5,892 bases of DNA, taken from NCBI GenBank assembly GCA_017466965.1, contig JAFTTD010000267.1, forward strand, positions 1 to 5,892, in the 5' to 3' direction. Made by a program: the position numbers and the translations under genes. Under the pieces are notes generated by a model. The model saw only the letters and a program-made list of their open reading frames with translations, was not told where the DNA came from and did not search any database. The stretch comes from Bacteroidaceae bacterium (GTDB lineage: Bacteria > Bacteroidota > Bacteroidia > Bacteroidales > Bacteroidaceae). Below are positions 5,321-5,892 of the stretch, piece by piece; the first letter of the stretch is position 1; each line of letters opens with the position of its first letter.

Positions 5321-5455
5321 TGGAACAACCAACAGCAAAACTCTGAAACAACCGGAAAAAACCTGGAACAACCAGCAGCAAAACTTTGGAAAAACCAGCA
5401 GCAAAACACCGGAACAATTAGCAATAAAACATTGGAACAACATAAAAACATAACA
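5321..5455. repeat. 23-bp tandem repeat array 3 between the endonuclease gene and pyrK
   Basis: Units lie at 5321-5343, 5344-5363 (20 bp, diverged), 5364-5386, 5387-5409, 5410-5432 and a diverged 5433-5455. The core is TGGAACAACCAGCAGCAAAA. Units 1 and 3 match at 21 of 23 positions, 3 and 4 at 20, and 3 and 5 at 17. The array begins 11 bp after the endonuclease stop and ends 14 bp before the pyrK ATG, so it fills the whole gap. The plus strand is poor in T. I see no Bacteroidota promoter motif inside it. Function unknown. Confidence 0.85.
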
Positions 5456-5469
5456 AAAACAATAATATA

Positions 5470-5892
5470 ATGAAAAAGTACATCAAGGACCTCACTGTAG
5501 CGGAAGCAACATTCCCCCACCCCCGCTACGTCCTGCTGAAACTTACCGACAGCGAGCCACTGCCCGAGATACAACCCGGACAATTCGTGGAAGTGAAAGT
5601 GGAAGGAAGCCAGAACACATTTCTGCGCCGTCCGATTTCAATCAACTACGTTGACAGAGAGAAAAACCAGCTGTGGCTGCTGATACAGACCATCGGAGAA
5701 GGAACAAAGGCATTGGCAAGACTAAAGGAAGGCGACACGCTGAACCTCGTCTTCCCACTCGGAAACGGATTCTCGCCAGCAAGCGAAAGCGACGAGAAAG
5801 TACTCCTCGTAGGCGGAGGCGTAGGCGTAGCGCCACTGCTTGAATACGGCAAATACCTTGAGGAAAACTATGTGAAGCCCGTATTCCTGCTC
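5470..5892 (+). CDS. pyrK: Dihydroorotate dehydrogenase electron-transfer subunit PyrK (5' part)
   Basis: The first 141 codons of a gene cut by the window edge. The protein has the ferredoxin-reductase fold of PyrK: an FAD-binding barrel with RRPIS at residues 53-57, and a nucleotide-binding segment beginning VLLVGGGVGVAPLLEY (GGGVG at 115-119). PyrK carries FAD and a [2Fe-2S] cluster and passes electrons from dihydroorotate oxidation by PyrD (class 1B) to NAD+ in pyrimidine synthesis. The cluster-binding cysteines belong to the missing C-terminal part. Full PyrK is usually about 250-260 residues, so about half is present. pyrD would be expected next, outside the window. The ATG at 5470 follows an A-rich stretch. 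No promoter motif is apparent in the preceding 160 bp, so it may be read through from the endonuclease promoter, or use an unrecognised start within the repeats. Confidence 0.9.
   Translation, partial: MKKYIKDLTVAEATFPHPRYVLLKLTDSEPLPEIQPGQFVEVKVEGSQNTFLRRPISINYVDREKNQLWLLIQTIGEGTKALARLKEGDTLNLVFPLGNGFSPASESDEKVLLVGGGVGVAPLLEYGKYLEENYVKPVFLL

Noticed and set aside
5282..5470. 62-codon Gln/Asn-rich plus-strand frame ending TAATG at the pyrK start
   Set aside because: It starts inside the endonuclease gene and its sequence is the 23-bp repeat read in rotating frames. The stop/start overlap with pyrK is curious but not enough to call a gene.
5221..5583. Phe/Cys/Leu-rich minus-strand frames over array 3
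   Set aside because: Their repeated residues come from reading the 23-bp units antisense; they overlap two real genes and have no promoter of their own.

Overview
The window looks like chromosomal DNA of a Bacteroidota bacterium, most likely Prevotella-like. Three things suggest this: promoters of the Bacteroidota form (TTTG or TTG about 20-24 bp before TAnnTTTG), start codons preceded by A-rich sequence with no Shine-Dalgarno motif, and protein types common in that group (stand-alone AICAR transformylase, EFR1-like flavodoxin/ferredoxin, PyrK). The genus is an inference.

Layout. Positions 1-205 are upstream DNA with one promoter. A stand-alone AICAR formyltransferase (206-1387) is followed after 44 bp by a 68-residue, very basic protein of unknown function (1432-1638). 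A 513-bp gap (1639-2151) then holds two hairpins, a 22-bp tandem repeat array, a good promoter (1964-1995) and a leader of about 150 nt. A CorA-family divalent-metal transporter (2152-3078) and an EFR1-like flavodoxin/ferredoxin protein (3082-3846) lie 3 bp apart and are almost certainly co-transcribed. The next gap (3847-4328) holds a second 22-bp repeat array, terminator-like hairpins facing the minus strand, a tRNA-Thr(CGU) gene on the minus strand, and divergent promoters. A membrane-anchored DNA/RNA non-specific endonuclease (4329-5309) follows, then a third tandem array (23-bp unit), then the 5' part of pyrK (5470 to the window end).

The strongest unexplained signal is the corA leader. 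A 13-codon reading frame beginning Met-Asp-Asp-Tyr-Pro ends inside the 5' arm of a long hairpin (2061-2076 with 2091-2108) that is followed by seven T. The 3' arm of that hairpin can instead form a perfect 10-bp helix (2097-2106 with 2135-2144) ending 7 nt before the corA start codon. Mutually exclusive helices plus a leader peptide are the layout expected of an attenuator or translational switch. It recalls the leader peptides of enterobacterial mgtA and corA, with unrelated sequence.

The second notable theme is three separate intergenic tandem arrays with nearly the same period (22, 22 and 23 bp) but different unit sequences. One of them appears to include the end of the upstream gene, with its stop codon, as a degenerate first unit.
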